DNA from: Paenibacillus sophorae | GTDB taxonomy: Bacteria; Bacillota; Bacilli; Paenibacillales; Paenibacillaceae | Length of the DNA stretch: 64,000 bases | Assembly: GCF_018966525.1 (NCBI RefSeq) | Contig: NZ_CP076607.1 | Span: forward strand, 1,488,001-1,552,000 | Direction of reading: 5' to 3' | In this document: piece by piece, positions 41,670-51,278 of the stretch | Layout of the letters: the number at the start of each line of letters is the position of its first letter | Position numbering within the stretch: position 1 is the first letter of the stretch | Made by a program: the position numbers and the translations under genes | The notes under the pieces: model-generated | Told to the model about the DNA's origin: nothing | Seen by the model: only the letters and a program-made list of their open reading frames with translations | Database searches by the model: none

Positions 41670-43710
41670 ACTGTCTCTTCGTAACGCCAAAAGAGCTGCA
41701 AAAGATTACTTGATTTATTTTGTAACCTTAACATTATCAGTAAGTTTATTCTATGCATTTAGTTCCTTATCCAGTTCACGTTATGAATTGGTGACTGGGA
41801 TCAATTATAACCTTGATCAATTTTATAAATATGTCCAATACGCAGCCTATCTCATTTCAGCAATCCTTGTTTTTTTAGTCTACCAAGTTAACAAATATAT
41901 GATAAGGAGACGTAAGAGAGAGTTCGCTACCTATATTTTATTAGGCATTGGGCAGAGTAATGTGGCTTATATGTTTGTCATTGAAACCCTGATTATACTT
42001 CTTTGGTCTATTGTTATGGGAATCTTGCTCGGAACTTTATTTTCACAGGTACTAACCGTTTTGATTCAGACTTCGATTGATAGCAGTATTTCTTTTGGTT
42101 TCAGAGTGTACCCGGACACCGTTTTATCGACGGCTATATTTTTTATAGTGATATTTCTGATTATAGGGATGTTTAACCTTAGAAATTTATCAAGAATTAA
42201 ATTGATTGACATGTTTAATGATGAGAGGAAGACGGAGATACAATTTGCAAGGGGTAAGTGGTTCTATATATTAATAGCTGTGTTATCTGTACTGAGTTTT
42301 ATTTTTGCGTTTGTCAATCTTCATAGATACATGCAGGTACAGCATCTTTTAGCTGTGGATGTTTCTGTTAAAAATCAGATTCTGCTCAAAGTTATTATCG
42401 GAATTATTCTGGGAACTTATGCTTTATTTTATTCCTTGGCCTATTTCATAGTCCTGGTAAAAGATAACTTAATTTACTTTAAGTACAAACATACCAACTT
42501 ATTTTTGCTTGGCAGCTTGCTTTCTAAAATTAATACAACCTCAATGATGATGGCAACGGTAACTCTATCATTGTTTGGTTCTATCTTATGTTTTTCTGTG
42601 AGTCCTATTTTATCCGAATGGGCAAAGGGGTATTTGGCATACCGAAGTGTATTTGATGTTCAGATCAACAGCGTCTATAACTCTATAACAAAAATTGAAG
42701 ATCTGCCTGCGATTGATTATGGGCCGGTATACAACCACATCCAAAACAGTGAATTTGGAATCAAGGAGTATGTTCAATTTAAAATGTATTTCATGAATGA
42801 ACAAGATTTTTACAAAAGACGTAAAACTAATTTTCCGGTACTCGCTATTTCATTAAGTGATTATAATCAGCTCAGAAAAATGGCCGGATATGAAGCAATC
42901 GTATTGCAAGATAATGAATTTGCAATGCAATGGGATGGGAAGACATCCGATGAGGTAATCCGAAAATATATGGATAATCATCCAGAGATTCATGTGGGAA
43001 ATGCATCATTTAAGGGAAGTTATAACCAAACCTACACGGATTCATTGGGAGAAGCTGTCTATAATTCATATACCGATTATACTTTTGTTCTGCCTGATAA
43101 GGCCTGCAAAGGATTACTTGCCGCCAATATCAACTTCTACGCTAATACCAAAAAGAAAATGAGCTATGCATTTTCCACTACGATAGCCCCTTTAATCGAA
43201 AATTTGGTTAAAAAAAATTACTCAGCGTTATATCAGAAATACGCCGATGATCCTGAATTTAAAAATTTTATTGTCACGAGAACCAAAACTGAGCAGATCA
43301 ATGAGGGAACTTCAAGCTCACTGTTAATAAGGATTATAGGATTGTACGGAGGGACTATTTTACTGATTATCTGTTTAACATTACTTGCTCTGCAGCAGCT
43401 ATCGGATTCACTGGAGAACCGAAGATCTTACCAGATTCTCGGAAAAATAGGCGTGGATAGGCTGGATATCAACTGGTTGATTTTTAAGCAGATCGGTATA
43501 TATTTTAGTATTCCGGTAATAACGGCTATGTTGGCATTCGGAATATTTTTGTATCAATTCTCAACGAAAAATTATAACGAAATAAGCACTTATGTAGGAA
43601 CCAGACTCTTTGGACTTAATATATGCATCTCGCTAATTATGATTGTCGGAATCTATTTAAGTTATTTTGCAACGACATATTTAAGCTTTAAAAGGAATTT
43701 GGATTTATAA
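41650..43710 (+). CDS. ABC transporter permease (BceB-like, FtsX type)
   Basis: This 686-residue permease has the ten-helix layout of BceB. One helix lies near residues 20-40, two FtsX domains follow (helices around 60-190 and 560-680), and the long extracellular loop (about 320-560) sits between helices 7 and 8, where drug specificity resides. The start MLGVYAKLSLRNAKR is typical. The extracellular loop is the only part likely to tell which peptide is detected; I cannot assign it from sequence alone. Confidence 0.92.
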   Translation: MLGVYAKLSLRNAKRAAKDYLIYFVTLTLSVSLFYAFSSLSSSRYELVTGINYNLDQFYKYVQYAAYLISAILVFLVYQVNKYMIRRRKREFATYILLGIGQSNVAYMFVIETLIILLWSIVMGILLGTLFSQVLTVLIQTSIDSSISFGFRVYPDTVLSTAIFFIVIFLIIGMFNLRNLSRIKLIDMFNDERKTEIQFARGKWFYILIAVLSVLSFIFAFVNLHRYMQVQHLLAVDVSVKNQILLKVIIGIILGTYALFYSLAYFIVLVKDNLIYFKYKHTNLFLLGSLLSKINTTSMMMATVTLSLFGSILCFSVSPILSEWAKGYLAYRSVFDVQINSVYNSITKIEDLPAIDYGPVYNHIQNSEFGIKEYVQFKMYFMNEQDFYKRRKTNFPVLAISLSDYNQLRKMAGYEAIVLQDNEFAMQWDGKTSDEVIRKYMDNHPEIHVGNASFKGSYNQTYTDSLGEAVYNSYTDYTFVLPDKACKGLLAANINFYANTKKKMSYAFSTTIAPLIENLVKKNYSALYQKYADDPEFKNFIVTRTKTEQINEGTSSSLLIRIIGLYGGTILLIICLTLLALQQLSDSLENRRSYQILGKIGVDRLDINWLIFKQIGIYFSIPVITAMLAFGIFLYQFSTKNYNEISTYVGTRLFGLNICISLIMIVGIYLSYFATTYLSFKRNLDL

Positions 43711-43760
43711 TGATGGAACAATCCCCTTCTTCCTTGACCGAACAAATAGAGCAGCGGTAA

Positions 43761-43797
43761 AATGGTTATGCCAGTATTGGTATAACCATTTTGTTTT
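43761..43797 (+). terminator. Terminator of the ABC operon
   Basis: The arms AATGGTTAT / ATAACCATT enclose a 12-base loop and are followed by TTGTTTT. Confidence 0.85.
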
Positions 43798-43814
43798 GCA
43801 GAGGAGCAAGCCCT

Positions 43815-44561
43815 ATGCCGCCGGTAGAGAAACAGAACATTAGAGAATACGTGATTCAGCATATTTTGCAAAAAATTGAGAACGGCGAACTGAAATCCGG
43901 CGATAAGCTGACCAATGAGCGCGAGTTGTCCGACAGGCTTGGAGTGAGCCGGGTTCCGCTGCGAGAAGCGATTTCGGCGTTGTCGACGCTGGGAATTCTG
44001 GAGGCCCGCCAAGGAGAAGGCACGTTCGTCAGCGAGTATAATCCGGGCGTGATCGGCAAGATTATCCGGACCTACCGCTTGTTTGATCGTTCACTGATTG
44101 AGGAGATTTTTGAGGCGAGGGTCTTGCTGGAGGCCGATGCGTCCAGGCTGGCCGCCATGAACCGTACGGATGAGGATTTGGACAAGATCAAAGAGGCGAT
44201 GAGCAGGCACGAAGAGACGGTGCGCCGGTATTCACAGAATGAGGCGGATATCGTAACCGTGCTGGAGTATGACAATGAAGTTCATTTGGGAATCGCCGCC
44301 GCTGCTCATAACAACTTCTTTCTGCAGATCATCGATACTGTCCGTCACGCAGGGCAGAGCCGTCATATTTTCGATGGAAAATACACGGTGAACCCGCTTC
44401 ACGTTGAAGAATCGGTTGCTTATCACGGAAGCATTGTCCGTGCCATTGAGCAGCGGGACGGCGAAGCCGCATACCTGGCGATGAGAGAGCATATTCTGCA
44501 CATCCGGGCTGCTCTGGACGTAGACAAGCTGAAGGAGGACTTCGACGGCAAAAGGGAATAA
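43815..44561 (+). CDS. GntR-family regulator (FadR/FCD subfamily)
   Basis: This 248-residue regulator has a winged helix (IENGELKSGDKLTNERELSD, then LGVSRVPLREAISALSTLG) and an FCD ligand domain (EYDNEVHLGIAAAAHNNFFL, HGSIVRAIEQRDGEAA). The start at 43815 follows GAGGAG. It is followed on the same strand by a lipoprotein gene and a shikimate dehydrogenase-like gene, possibly its targets. Confidence 0.9.
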   Translation: MPPVEKQNIREYVIQHILQKIENGELKSGDKLTNERELSDRLGVSRVPLREAISALSTLGILEARQGEGTFVSEYNPGVIGKIIRTYRLFDRSLIEEIFEARVLLEADASRLAAMNRTDEDLDKIKEAMSRHEETVRRYSQNEADIVTVLEYDNEVHLGIAAAAHNNFFLQIIDTVRHAGQSRHIFDGKYTVNPLHVEESVAYHGSIVRAIEQRDGEAAYLAMREHILHIRAALDVDKLKEDFDGKRE

Positions 44562-44717
44562 GCATCGAAGCATAGCCGCACTTTGCGGGCTATCTTGAAA
44601 TATAAGACTTTATAAGCTGCGCGCCTATCGTTTCGTCTTATATTTTTACGAGAAATGCACCTGCGTCTTGAAAAGACGCCGTCAGGCGTTTCTTCTTACG
44701 AAAGGAGTTACTCAGTT

Positions 44718-45413
44718 ATGAAAAAGATCAAGGGCGCCGGACTGTTATTGTCGGCGCTTCTGCTTGTGCTGCTGGGGGCGGCTTGCGGCGGGGGCGGCCC
44801 GGAGGCAACAAGCAGCCAGCCGGCAAATTCACTTTCAGGCGCGGCAGTCAGCCCATCGCCAGCCGCTTCTCCGGGCGGTTCTTCTGCCGCCGGAGAGCAC
44901 GGTCAGGCCGCAGGTTCTGCACAACCAGGGGATGTACGCCGAACGCTGGAAATTTCATTTCCTTTCGTCCGCCAGGACGGAATCGCCACCAATCAGTTCG
45001 CCGTATGGATAGAGGATGGCAGCGGCCGATTTGTCAACACGCTTTATGCCACCCGGTTTATCGCTACCGGAGGGTATAAACTGCGGCCGGAGGCCATTCC
45101 GACTTGGGTGGAGCACTCGGGACTTGCACAGGCCTCGCCGGAAGAGGCGGACGCGGTCTCGGGAGCGACCCTTTCCAGCGGTCAGTTGAAGTTTGCCTGG
45201 GACTGCAAAGATCAAGACGGCAACCCCGTTCCGGATGGGACCTACCGGTTCTATGTGGAGGGGACGACCCGCTGGGAGAACCGGATCTTGTACGAGGGAA
45301 CGATCGCGGTCGGCAAAGAGCGGACCGAGTCGGAAGCCGATGTGAAATATACGACCGATGAAGCAGCACAGAGCGGCATGATTGGCCAAGTGACTGCCGT
45401 GTATATGCCTTAA
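44718..45413 (+). CDS. DUF2271-like lipoprotein with an SGAT motif
   Basis: This 231-residue exported lipoprotein has the lipobox LLGAAC (Cys23), then a Ser/Ala/Pro/Gly-rich linker of about 50 residues, then a beta-rich domain (RTLEISFPFVRQDGIATNQF, FAVWIEDGSGRFVNTLY). The latter fits DUF2271. The C-terminal part resembles a FlgD-type Ig fold (WDCKDQDGNPVPDGTYRFYV). DAVSGAT at residues 145-151 looks like the D-x-x-S-G-A-T site to which ApbE attaches FMN in extracytosolic redox proteins. Flavinylation is thus possible but not shown. It has a good AAAGGAG site. No apbE is in the window. Confidence 0.75.
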   Translation: MKKIKGAGLLLSALLLVLLGAACGGGGPEATSSQPANSLSGAAVSPSPAASPGGSSAAGEHGQAAGSAQPGDVRRTLEISFPFVRQDGIATNQFAVWIEDGSGRFVNTLYATRFIATGGYKLRPEAIPTWVEHSGLAQASPEEADAVSGATLSSGQLKFAWDCKDQDGNPVPDGTYRFYVEGTTRWENRILYEGTIAVGKERTESEADVKYTTDEAAQSGMIGQVTAVYMP

Positions 45414-45434
45414 ATTAAAGGAGGAAATTAGCAG

Positions 45435-46292
45435 ATGGGAAAGAATTACCGTTCGGAGCTTGTAGGGGCCTTTGGCTGCCCGATTGATGAGAATCCTACC
45501 GGAGTCATGGAAGAGGCGGCATTTAAGGCGAAAGGCCTCGACTACCGGTATCTGACGATCAAAGTAAATGAGGGTGATCTGGAAGCAGCCATGAAGGCGG
45601 TGCGCGTACTTCATATGCGCGGGATCAACCTGACCATTCCCCATAAGGTGGAGGTTCTTCGCTATCTCGATGAGCTGTCGGAAGCGGCGGAATTGATTGG
45701 CGCCGTCAATATGGTCGTCAACAACGACGGCAAGCTGTGGGGAGAGAATACCGACGGCAAAGGCTTCTTGACTTCGCTTACGAATGAAGGAATTTCGGTT
45801 GCGGGAAAGACAATCACGGTGCTCGGGGCAGGCGGAGCGGCGCGGGCCATCAGCGTGGAATGCGCGCTTGCCGGAGCGGCCAAGGTGAATATCGCCAACC
45901 GCGGCAGAACGCGCGGAACAGAACTTGCCTTGCTCATCAATGAGCGTACCAGCGCGAAAGCCGAATATATCCCGTGGGACAATGCGCTCGAAGTGCCGGC
46001 GGACACCGATATCTTGGTCAATGCCACTTCGGTGGGGCTGTACCCGAATGTCAACGATAAACCTGATGTGAACTACGATACGATCAAGCCGAATACGACG
46101 GTCAGCGACGTTATCTTCAATGATCCCCACACCGTCTTTTTGCAGGAGGCTGAGCGCCGCGGCGCGAAGACAATCAACGGACTCGGAATGCTGGTCAATC
46201 AAGGGGCGGTTAATTTTACATTATGGACAGGAGTGGAAGCTCCTATCGACATTATGACGCAAACGTTGAAAAATGAGTTTGGGCTAACCTGA
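45435..46292 (+). CDS. Shikimate dehydrogenase-like protein (AroE/YdiB family)
   Basis: This 285-residue NAD(P)-dependent shikimate/quinate dehydrogenase family protein has the substrate domain MRGINLTIPHKVEVLRYLDE (Lys in NLTIPHK), GENTDGKGF (catalytic Asp) and Rossmann loop VLGAGGAARAI, followed by ANRGRTRG. The NRT-type segment favouring NADP is altered to ANRGRT. AAAGGAGG precedes the start. The context (FCD regulator, lipoprotein) hints at a catabolic paralogue rather than the biosynthetic AroE, but this is inference. Confidence 0.9.
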   Translation: MGKNYRSELVGAFGCPIDENPTGVMEEAAFKAKGLDYRYLTIKVNEGDLEAAMKAVRVLHMRGINLTIPHKVEVLRYLDELSEAAELIGAVNMVVNNDGKLWGENTDGKGFLTSLTNEGISVAGKTITVLGAGGAARAISVECALAGAAKVNIANRGRTRGTELALLINERTSAKAEYIPWDNALEVPADTDILVNATSVGLYPNVNDKPDVNYDTIKPNTTVSDVIFNDPHTVFLQEAERRGAKTINGLGMLVNQGAVNFTLWTGVEAPIDIMTQTLKNEFGLT

Positions 46293-46410
46293 GTTCCGCA
46301 GGCTCTGAGATTATCAATTTGTAATCATCGTATCATCATGAAAAATCGGCGCTTTAACATAAATCCCGTGCAAGCCTTAACCGGCAGGCTCGGGATTTTT
46401 GTATAAAATA

Positions 46411-46483
46411 TTGATTGAAAACGATTTCTTTGATATATTAGGAATATGAAGTTTACTAAGTATTAAGTAAATTTCTTAGTAAA
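46411..46483 (+). promoter_or_regulatory. Promoter, cre-like site and dyad operator of the alpha-galactoside locus
   Basis: TTGATT (46411-46416) and TATATT (46434-46439) are 17 bases apart. A near-consensus cre site TGAAAACGATTTCT lies between them at 46416-46429, so CcpA would block this promoter. Downstream of the expected start, TTTACTAAG and CTTAGTAAA (46452-46460, 46475-46483) form a 9-base-arm dyad with a third half-like AGTAAA between, the likely site of the LacI regulator. Confidence 0.65.
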
Positions 46484-46503
46484 TTAGCGGGGTTGTGAAC
46501 AAT

Positions 46504-47529
46504 ATGACGAGAATTAAGGATGTTGCGGAATTCGCAAATGTTTCAACGGCTACGGTATCCAGAATATTGAACAATGACCCATCGCTTTCCGTCTCGGGTG
46601 AAACGAGGAAGAGAGTTCTGGAAGTTGTGAATGAACTGAACTATAAGCCCGGAAGAAGAAAGAGAACCAAAGCCGTTCAGGACAAGGAAGCCTTTAACAT
46701 AGGCTTGATTCTGACGAATGATGAGGCTATTGATCCTTACTTCATGTCCATGAGACAAGGCGTCGAGAGTGTATGTGATCAATATTCGGTCAAGATTGCC
46801 TCGGTCTTCAATATTGGCAAAAGCGATTTTTCTCCGGGCAGAATGGCCGGTCTTGACGGGCTTATTGTTCTGGGAGACGTCAACAGCGAGGAGCTTAAAG
46901 AGGCTTATGGCCATAATCGCAATATTGTGTTCGTTGATTTCTTGCCCGAGGAAGAAAATTATGATGCTGTGATTTCCGACTTTGAAACCGCTACCCGTAA
47001 GATTTTAAACTACCTGTTCGGCGCCGGACATCGTCAGATCGCCTACATTGGCGGCAAAGGCTTAATCCGCAGCATCCATAATGGAAGAGCGATTGATAAA
47101 GAGGATATCCGGCTGAGCACTTATGAGAGAATCATGAAGGAAGAGGGACTTTTTCAAGCGGATAACGTTCTGGTAGGGGAGTTCGGACCGATGAGCGGAT
47201 ATACCCTGATGAAGCAGCTCATAGGCAGCAAGTCTTTTCCGAGTGCGGTTGTGGTTGCCAGCGACCCTATGGCCATAGGCGCCATGAAAGCGCTGCATGA
47301 GGCAGGCATTAAAGTTCCCGATGATATTTCCATTTTTAGCTTTGATGATATCGAGGCATCCGCTTTTTTGAATCCGACGCTGTCTACGGTCAAGGTCCAC
47401 ACGGAGGAAATGGGAAGAACCGCGGTGAAGCTTTTGGCCGACCGTATGAAGAGCGGAAGAGAAGTGCCGCTGAGAGTAACTTTGCCTACCGAACTTGTTG
47501 TAAGAGAGAGCACCGGGCATAAAGCATGA
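46504..47529 (+). CDS. LacI-family regulator of the alpha-galactoside locus
   Basis: This 341-residue LacI/GalR regulator has a helix-turn-helix (RIKDVAEFANVSTATVSRIL), a hinge (ETRKRVLEVVNELNYKPGRR) and a sugar-binding core ending with SIFSFDDIEASAFLNPTLST. It is preceded by GCGGGG; the ATG at 46504 gives better spacing than the GTG at 46495. It lies immediately upstream of the GH36 gene, with autoregulation suggested by the dyad at its promoter. Confidence 0.92.
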   Translation: MTRIKDVAEFANVSTATVSRILNNDPSLSVSGETRKRVLEVVNELNYKPGRRKRTKAVQDKEAFNIGLILTNDEAIDPYFMSMRQGVESVCDQYSVKIASVFNIGKSDFSPGRMAGLDGLIVLGDVNSEELKEAYGHNRNIVFVDFLPEEENYDAVISDFETATRKILNYLFGAGHRQIAYIGGKGLIRSIHNGRAIDKEDIRLSTYERIMKEEGLFQADNVLVGEFGPMSGYTLMKQLIGSKSFPSAVVVASDPMAIGAMKALHEAGIKVPDDISIFSFDDIEASAFLNPTLSTVKVHTEEMGRTAVKLLADRMKSGREVPLRVTLPTELVVRESTGHKA

Positions 47530-47595
47530 AAACCATATATCCATACGCTGCTTCCAATGCCAGCCACCACAAACCATTTAGGAGTGATTTGATCG

Positions 47596-49788
47596 ATGGG
47601 AATTCAATTTGATGCAGAGAACAGACTTTTTCATTTGCAAGCAAAGGATACCAGTTATGTGCTAGGAATTGTTCGTGATGAATTCCTGCTGCATCTGTAT
47701 TGGGGTAGAAAAATCAATGAGTATCATCATTCCAACCGGATTCAGCTGCTCGACCGGGGATTTTCCGGAAATCCATATAAGGAAGACCGTGCCTTCTCTC
47801 TCGATACGCTTCCGCAAGAGTATCCTCAATACGGGAATACGGATTACCGGAAGCCCGCTTACCAGGTCCAGCTTGAGAACGGATCGACGGTATCCGATTT
47901 GCGCTACGTGTCACATGCCATTTTTAAGGGGAAACCTGCTTTGGAAGGCCTTCCTGCTACATATGTAGAGAATGAACAGGAAGCGGAAACGCTTGAGATC
48001 GTAACGGAAGATAAAGTGTCCGGACTGCGTGTTATTTTAAGCTATACCGTGTTTGAGCAGTTCAATGTCATTACGAGATCGGTGCGGTTCGCGAATAAGG
48101 GGACCGAGTCCCTGAAGCTGCTGAGAGCCTTAAGCCTAAGTGTGGATTTTCAAGATGCCGACTTCGATTTCCTTCACTTGTATGGAGCCCATGTCAAAGA
48201 GAGACATATCGAAAGACGGCCGCTCAGACATGGAATCCAGTCCATCGAGAGCAGCCGGGGCGCCAGCAGCCACCAGCATAACCCGTTCATTGCCCTGCTC
48301 AGAACAGGCGCGAATGAAACCTCAGGCGAAGTATTCGCATTTAACTTTGTATACAGCGGTAATTTCCTGGCCCAGGCCGAGGTGGATCAGTTCCGCAACA
48401 CAAGAGTGACGATGGGAATTAATCCTTTTGATTTTAGCTGGAAGCTCGAACCCGGCGAAGAATTCCAGGCGCCCGAAGCGGTTATGGTTTACTCATCCGA
48501 AGGCCTTGGAGATATGTCGAGAACCTTCCACGCTCTATATCGCACACGGCTGACGAGAGGACTCCACCGTGACAAAGAACGGCCTATTCTGGTGAACAAC
48601 TGGGAAGCGACGTACTTCGATTTCAATGCCGATAAAATACTCGATATCGCGAGCGCCGGCAAGGAGCTTGGAATCGAGCTGTTTGTCCTGGACGACGGTT
48701 GGTTTGAAAAAAGAAATGACGACAAGTCCTCGCTCGGCGACTGGTTCGTGGACCGGGAGAAGCTGCCGGAAGGGCTGGACACCGTAGCGGAGCGTGTCAA
48801 AGAAATGGGGCTGCAGTTCGGACTGTGGTTTGAGCCCGAGATGATCTCGGTGGACAGCGATTTATACCGTAAACACCCGGATTGGTGCCTGCATGTGCCG
48901 AATCGTCCCCGTTCCGAGAGCCGCAATCAGTTGATTCTTGATTTTTCAAGGGAAGAGGTATGTGAAGAAATTATCAGACAGGTAAGCGCGATACTTGGCA
49001 CGGTTCCGATTTCCTATGTGAAATGGGATATGAACCGTCATATGACGGAGATCGGGTCGGCGTCCCTGCCTGCTGACAGACAGAGGGAGACGGCGCATCG
49101 TTACATGCTCGGGTTATACAAAGTCATGGATGCCATCACCTCCTCTTTTCCCGAAGTCCTGTTTGAGAGCTGCTCCGGCGGGGGGGGACGATTCGATCCC
49201 GGTATTCTCTACTATATGCCGCAGACGTGGACCAGCGACAACACCGACGCCATTTCCCGGTTGAAAATCCAGTATGGCACAAGCCTCGTGTACCCGATCA
49301 TTACAATGGGCTCCCATGTATCCGCAGTCCCGAACCACCAGGTTCACCGGATCACTTCGATGGAGATGCGGGGCGACGTGGCGATGTCCGGCAACCTGGG
49401 CTATGAGCTGGATCTGACCAAGCTGACGGATGAGGAGAAAGAGACGGTCAAGCAGCAGGTAGCCAAGTACAAGGAGATCAGAAGCTTGATTCAATTCGGA
49501 GATTTCTACCGCCTGCTCAGCCCATTTGAAGGAAATGATACCGCCTGGCTGTTTGCCGATCAAGACAAGAAAGAAGTCATCGCCTTCTATTTCAATGTTC
49601 TTGCCGAGCCTGCGGCTCCGCTCAAGTTCCTGAAATTGAACGGAATCGATGTGACCAAGAAATACCGGCTGACCGGGACGGACGAGGTATACGGCGGCGA
49701 TGAGCTTGCTTATGTCGGCTTGAGTATTCCTACAGAAGCCGAGCGGGATTTCCATAGTTATGTTTGGCATTTTACTGAAGTTAATTAA
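47596..49788 (+). CDS. Alpha-galactosidase, glycoside hydrolase family 36
   Basis: This 730-residue GH36 enzyme removes terminal alpha-galactosyl groups from melibiose, raffinose and related sugars. The catalytic nucleophile is in the segment SYVKWDMNRHMTEIGS (Asp of KWDMNR), and the acid/base region is in TWTSDNTDAISRL. Other family blocks are WEATYFDFNADKILDIA, ELFVLDDGWFEKRNDD, GLWFEPEMIS and CSGGGGRFDPGILYY. There is no signal peptide, so it works inside the cell on imported oligosaccharide, which matches the permease downstream. It is co-transcribed with the LacI gene. Confidence 0.95.
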   Translation: MGIQFDAENRLFHLQAKDTSYVLGIVRDEFLLHLYWGRKINEYHHSNRIQLLDRGFSGNPYKEDRAFSLDTLPQEYPQYGNTDYRKPAYQVQLENGSTVSDLRYVSHAIFKGKPALEGLPATYVENEQEAETLEIVTEDKVSGLRVILSYTVFEQFNVITRSVRFANKGTESLKLLRALSLSVDFQDADFDFLHLYGAHVKERHIERRPLRHGIQSIESSRGASSHQHNPFIALLRTGANETSGEVFAFNFVYSGNFLAQAEVDQFRNTRVTMGINPFDFSWKLEPGEEFQAPEAVMVYSSEGLGDMSRTFHALYRTRLTRGLHRDKERPILVNNWEATYFDFNADKILDIASAGKELGIELFVLDDGWFEKRNDDKSSLGDWFVDREKLPEGLDTVAERVKEMGLQFGLWFEPEMISVDSDLYRKHPDWCLHVPNRPRSESRNQLILDFSREEVCEEIIRQVSAILGTVPISYVKWDMNRHMTEIGSASLPADRQRETAHRYMLGLYKVMDAITSSFPEVLFESCSGGGGRFDPGILYYMPQTWTSDNTDAISRLKIQYGTSLVYPIITMGSHVSAVPNHQVHRITSMEMRGDVAMSGNLGYELDLTKLTDEEKETVKQQVAKYKEIRSLIQFGDFYRLLSPFEGNDTAWLFADQDKKEVIAFYFNVLAEPAAPLKFLKLNGIDVTKKYRLTGTDEVYGGDELAYVGLSIPTEAERDFHSYVWHFTEVN

Positions 49789-49805
49789 AAGAGTGCGGTA
49801 AACTT

Positions 49806-49836
49806 ACGGCCTTTCCCTTAGGGAGGGGCCGTTTTA
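49806..49836 (+). terminator. Terminator after the alpha-galactosidase gene
   Basis: ACGGCC-t-TTCCC, a three-base loop and GGGA-g-GGGCCGT form a stem followed by TTTTACT. Confidence 0.85.
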
Positions 49837-49862
49837 CTGTCTTTAGAACTATTTTTTAGGTA

Positions 49863-49905
49863 ATGCAAACGTTCTATTGAATGTATGCGTTATCTTTGGT
49901 ATACT
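49863..49905 (+). promoter_or_regulatory. Promoter of the oligosaccharide permease gene
   Basis: TTGAAT (49877-49882) and TATACT (49900-49905) are 17 bases apart. A partial cre-like site TGCAAACGTT lies just upstream at 49864-49873, and an imperfect dyad (GTAGAAAGCG / CGTTTTAC) lies downstream near 49944-49960. Control by CcpA and the LacI protein is plausible but weakly supported. Confidence 0.6.
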
Positions 49906-49997
49906 TATTTTAGTAAAAACAACCGGCATTTAACTAGTTACGTTGTAGAAAGCGTTTTACTGTTTGCGAGCCTTATCATGTTGAAGGAGGAGAATTA

Positions 49998-51239
49998 ATG
50001 AGAACGCTTAACAGAAATTATTGGATTTTTGGGGTATTCTTTATGCTTTACTTCTTTATTTGGGCTGCTTGCACGATGTTTTTATCTCTCTGGCTGACCC
50101 AAGAAGGCGGCCTTAATTCCACTAAGACAGGCGTTATTTTCTCTGCTATATCAATTGCAGCCATTTGCTTTCAGCCTTTTTTCGGAATCGTGTCAGATAA
50201 ACTCGGCCTGAAAAAGAATTTACTCTGGCTGTTTATCGGATTATTGGTGTTTATCGGACCGTTCTTCGTTTATTTATTTCCGGCTTTGCTCAAGACGAAT
50301 ATCATTCTGGCGGCTGTAATTGGGGGCGCTTACCTGGGGGCAATTTTCAATGGAGGCGTTGGCGCAATCGAAGCTTATATTGAGAGAGTCAGTCATTTGA
50401 ACGGGTTTGAATACGGGCGGGTCAGAGTGTTCGGGAACATTGGCGCTGCGGCAAGTACTTTTGTTACTGGGCATTTGTTCAATACGAATCCCGATTTGAT
50501 CTTCTGGATAGGCACAGGCATGGCTCTCCTGCTGGCCGTGGTGTTCTCCTTTGCCAAAATGGGGAATTCCGAGCCTAGCGCGGTAAATGCAGACAAAGCA
50601 GCGGCGCCCCCCAAAGGATCTACCCTCGAGCTTTTTAAGAACAAAAAGTTCTGGATGTTCGTACTGTACGTCCTTGGCGTTGGCTGCATATACGATGTTT
50701 ATGATCAGCAGTTTGCCGTATATTTCACCCATTTCTTTGCCACACCGGAGAAGGGAACTCAGGTCTTTGGCAACCTCGTAACCTTGCAAATCTTTTTGGA
50801 AGCGATTGTAATGATCCTGGCGCCGTTCATTATTAATAAAATCGGAGCGAAAAATGCTCTGCTGTATGCAGGTTTCATTATGTCTATCCGGATCTTGGGA
50901 TCAAGTGTGGCGGACGGAGCGGTTGCAATCAGCCTGCTAAAATTAATGCATGCCCTGGAAGTTCCGATCCTGCTGGTGGCCGTCTTCAAATACATCTCGG
51001 CGAATTTTGATATGAGATTGTCAGCGACGATTTATCTGATTGGATTCCAGTTCTCCAAGCAAGTAGGAGCCATCTTCCTGTCGACCATCGCGGGGAACAT
51101 GTATGATACCGTTGGATTTAAAAGCGCATACTTGCTGCTTGGTTCCATTGCTCTCGTGTTCACTGCCATCTCAATCTTTACATTATCCGGCAAAAAGATG
51201 CTTATTGTGAAAAATGTAAGCGCTCAAGAAGCGAGCTGA
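49998..51239 (+). CDS. LacY/RafB-type oligosaccharide:H+ symporter (MFS)
   Basis: This 413-residue twelve-helix symporter of the LacY family starts NRNYWIFGVFFMLYFFIWAA, with GIVSDKLGLKKNLLW as the loop 2-3 motif and the N-domain segment EAYIERVSHLNGFEYGRVRV carrying the conserved galactoside-binding Glu/Arg region. It presumably imports melibiose or raffinose with protons for the cytosolic GH36 enzyme. A strong AAGGAGGAG precedes the start. It has its own promoter and terminator-like hairpin. Confidence 0.92.
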   Translation: MRTLNRNYWIFGVFFMLYFFIWAACTMFLSLWLTQEGGLNSTKTGVIFSAISIAAICFQPFFGIVSDKLGLKKNLLWLFIGLLVFIGPFFVYLFPALLKTNIILAAVIGGAYLGAIFNGGVGAIEAYIERVSHLNGFEYGRVRVFGNIGAAASTFVTGHLFNTNPDLIFWIGTGMALLLAVVFSFAKMGNSEPSAVNADKAAAPPKGSTLELFKNKKFWMFVLYVLGVGCIYDVYDQQFAVYFTHFFATPEKGTQVFGNLVTLQIFLEAIVMILAPFIINKIGAKNALLYAGFIMSIRILGSSVADGAVAISLLKLMHALEVPILLVAVFKYISANFDMRLSATIYLIGFQFSKQVGAIFLSTIAGNMYDTVGFKSAYLLLGSIALVFTAISIFTLSGKKMLIVKNVSAQEAS

Positions 51240-51278
51240 ATTCAGCAGTCATCAAGCTAAAATACTGAGGTATAATGG

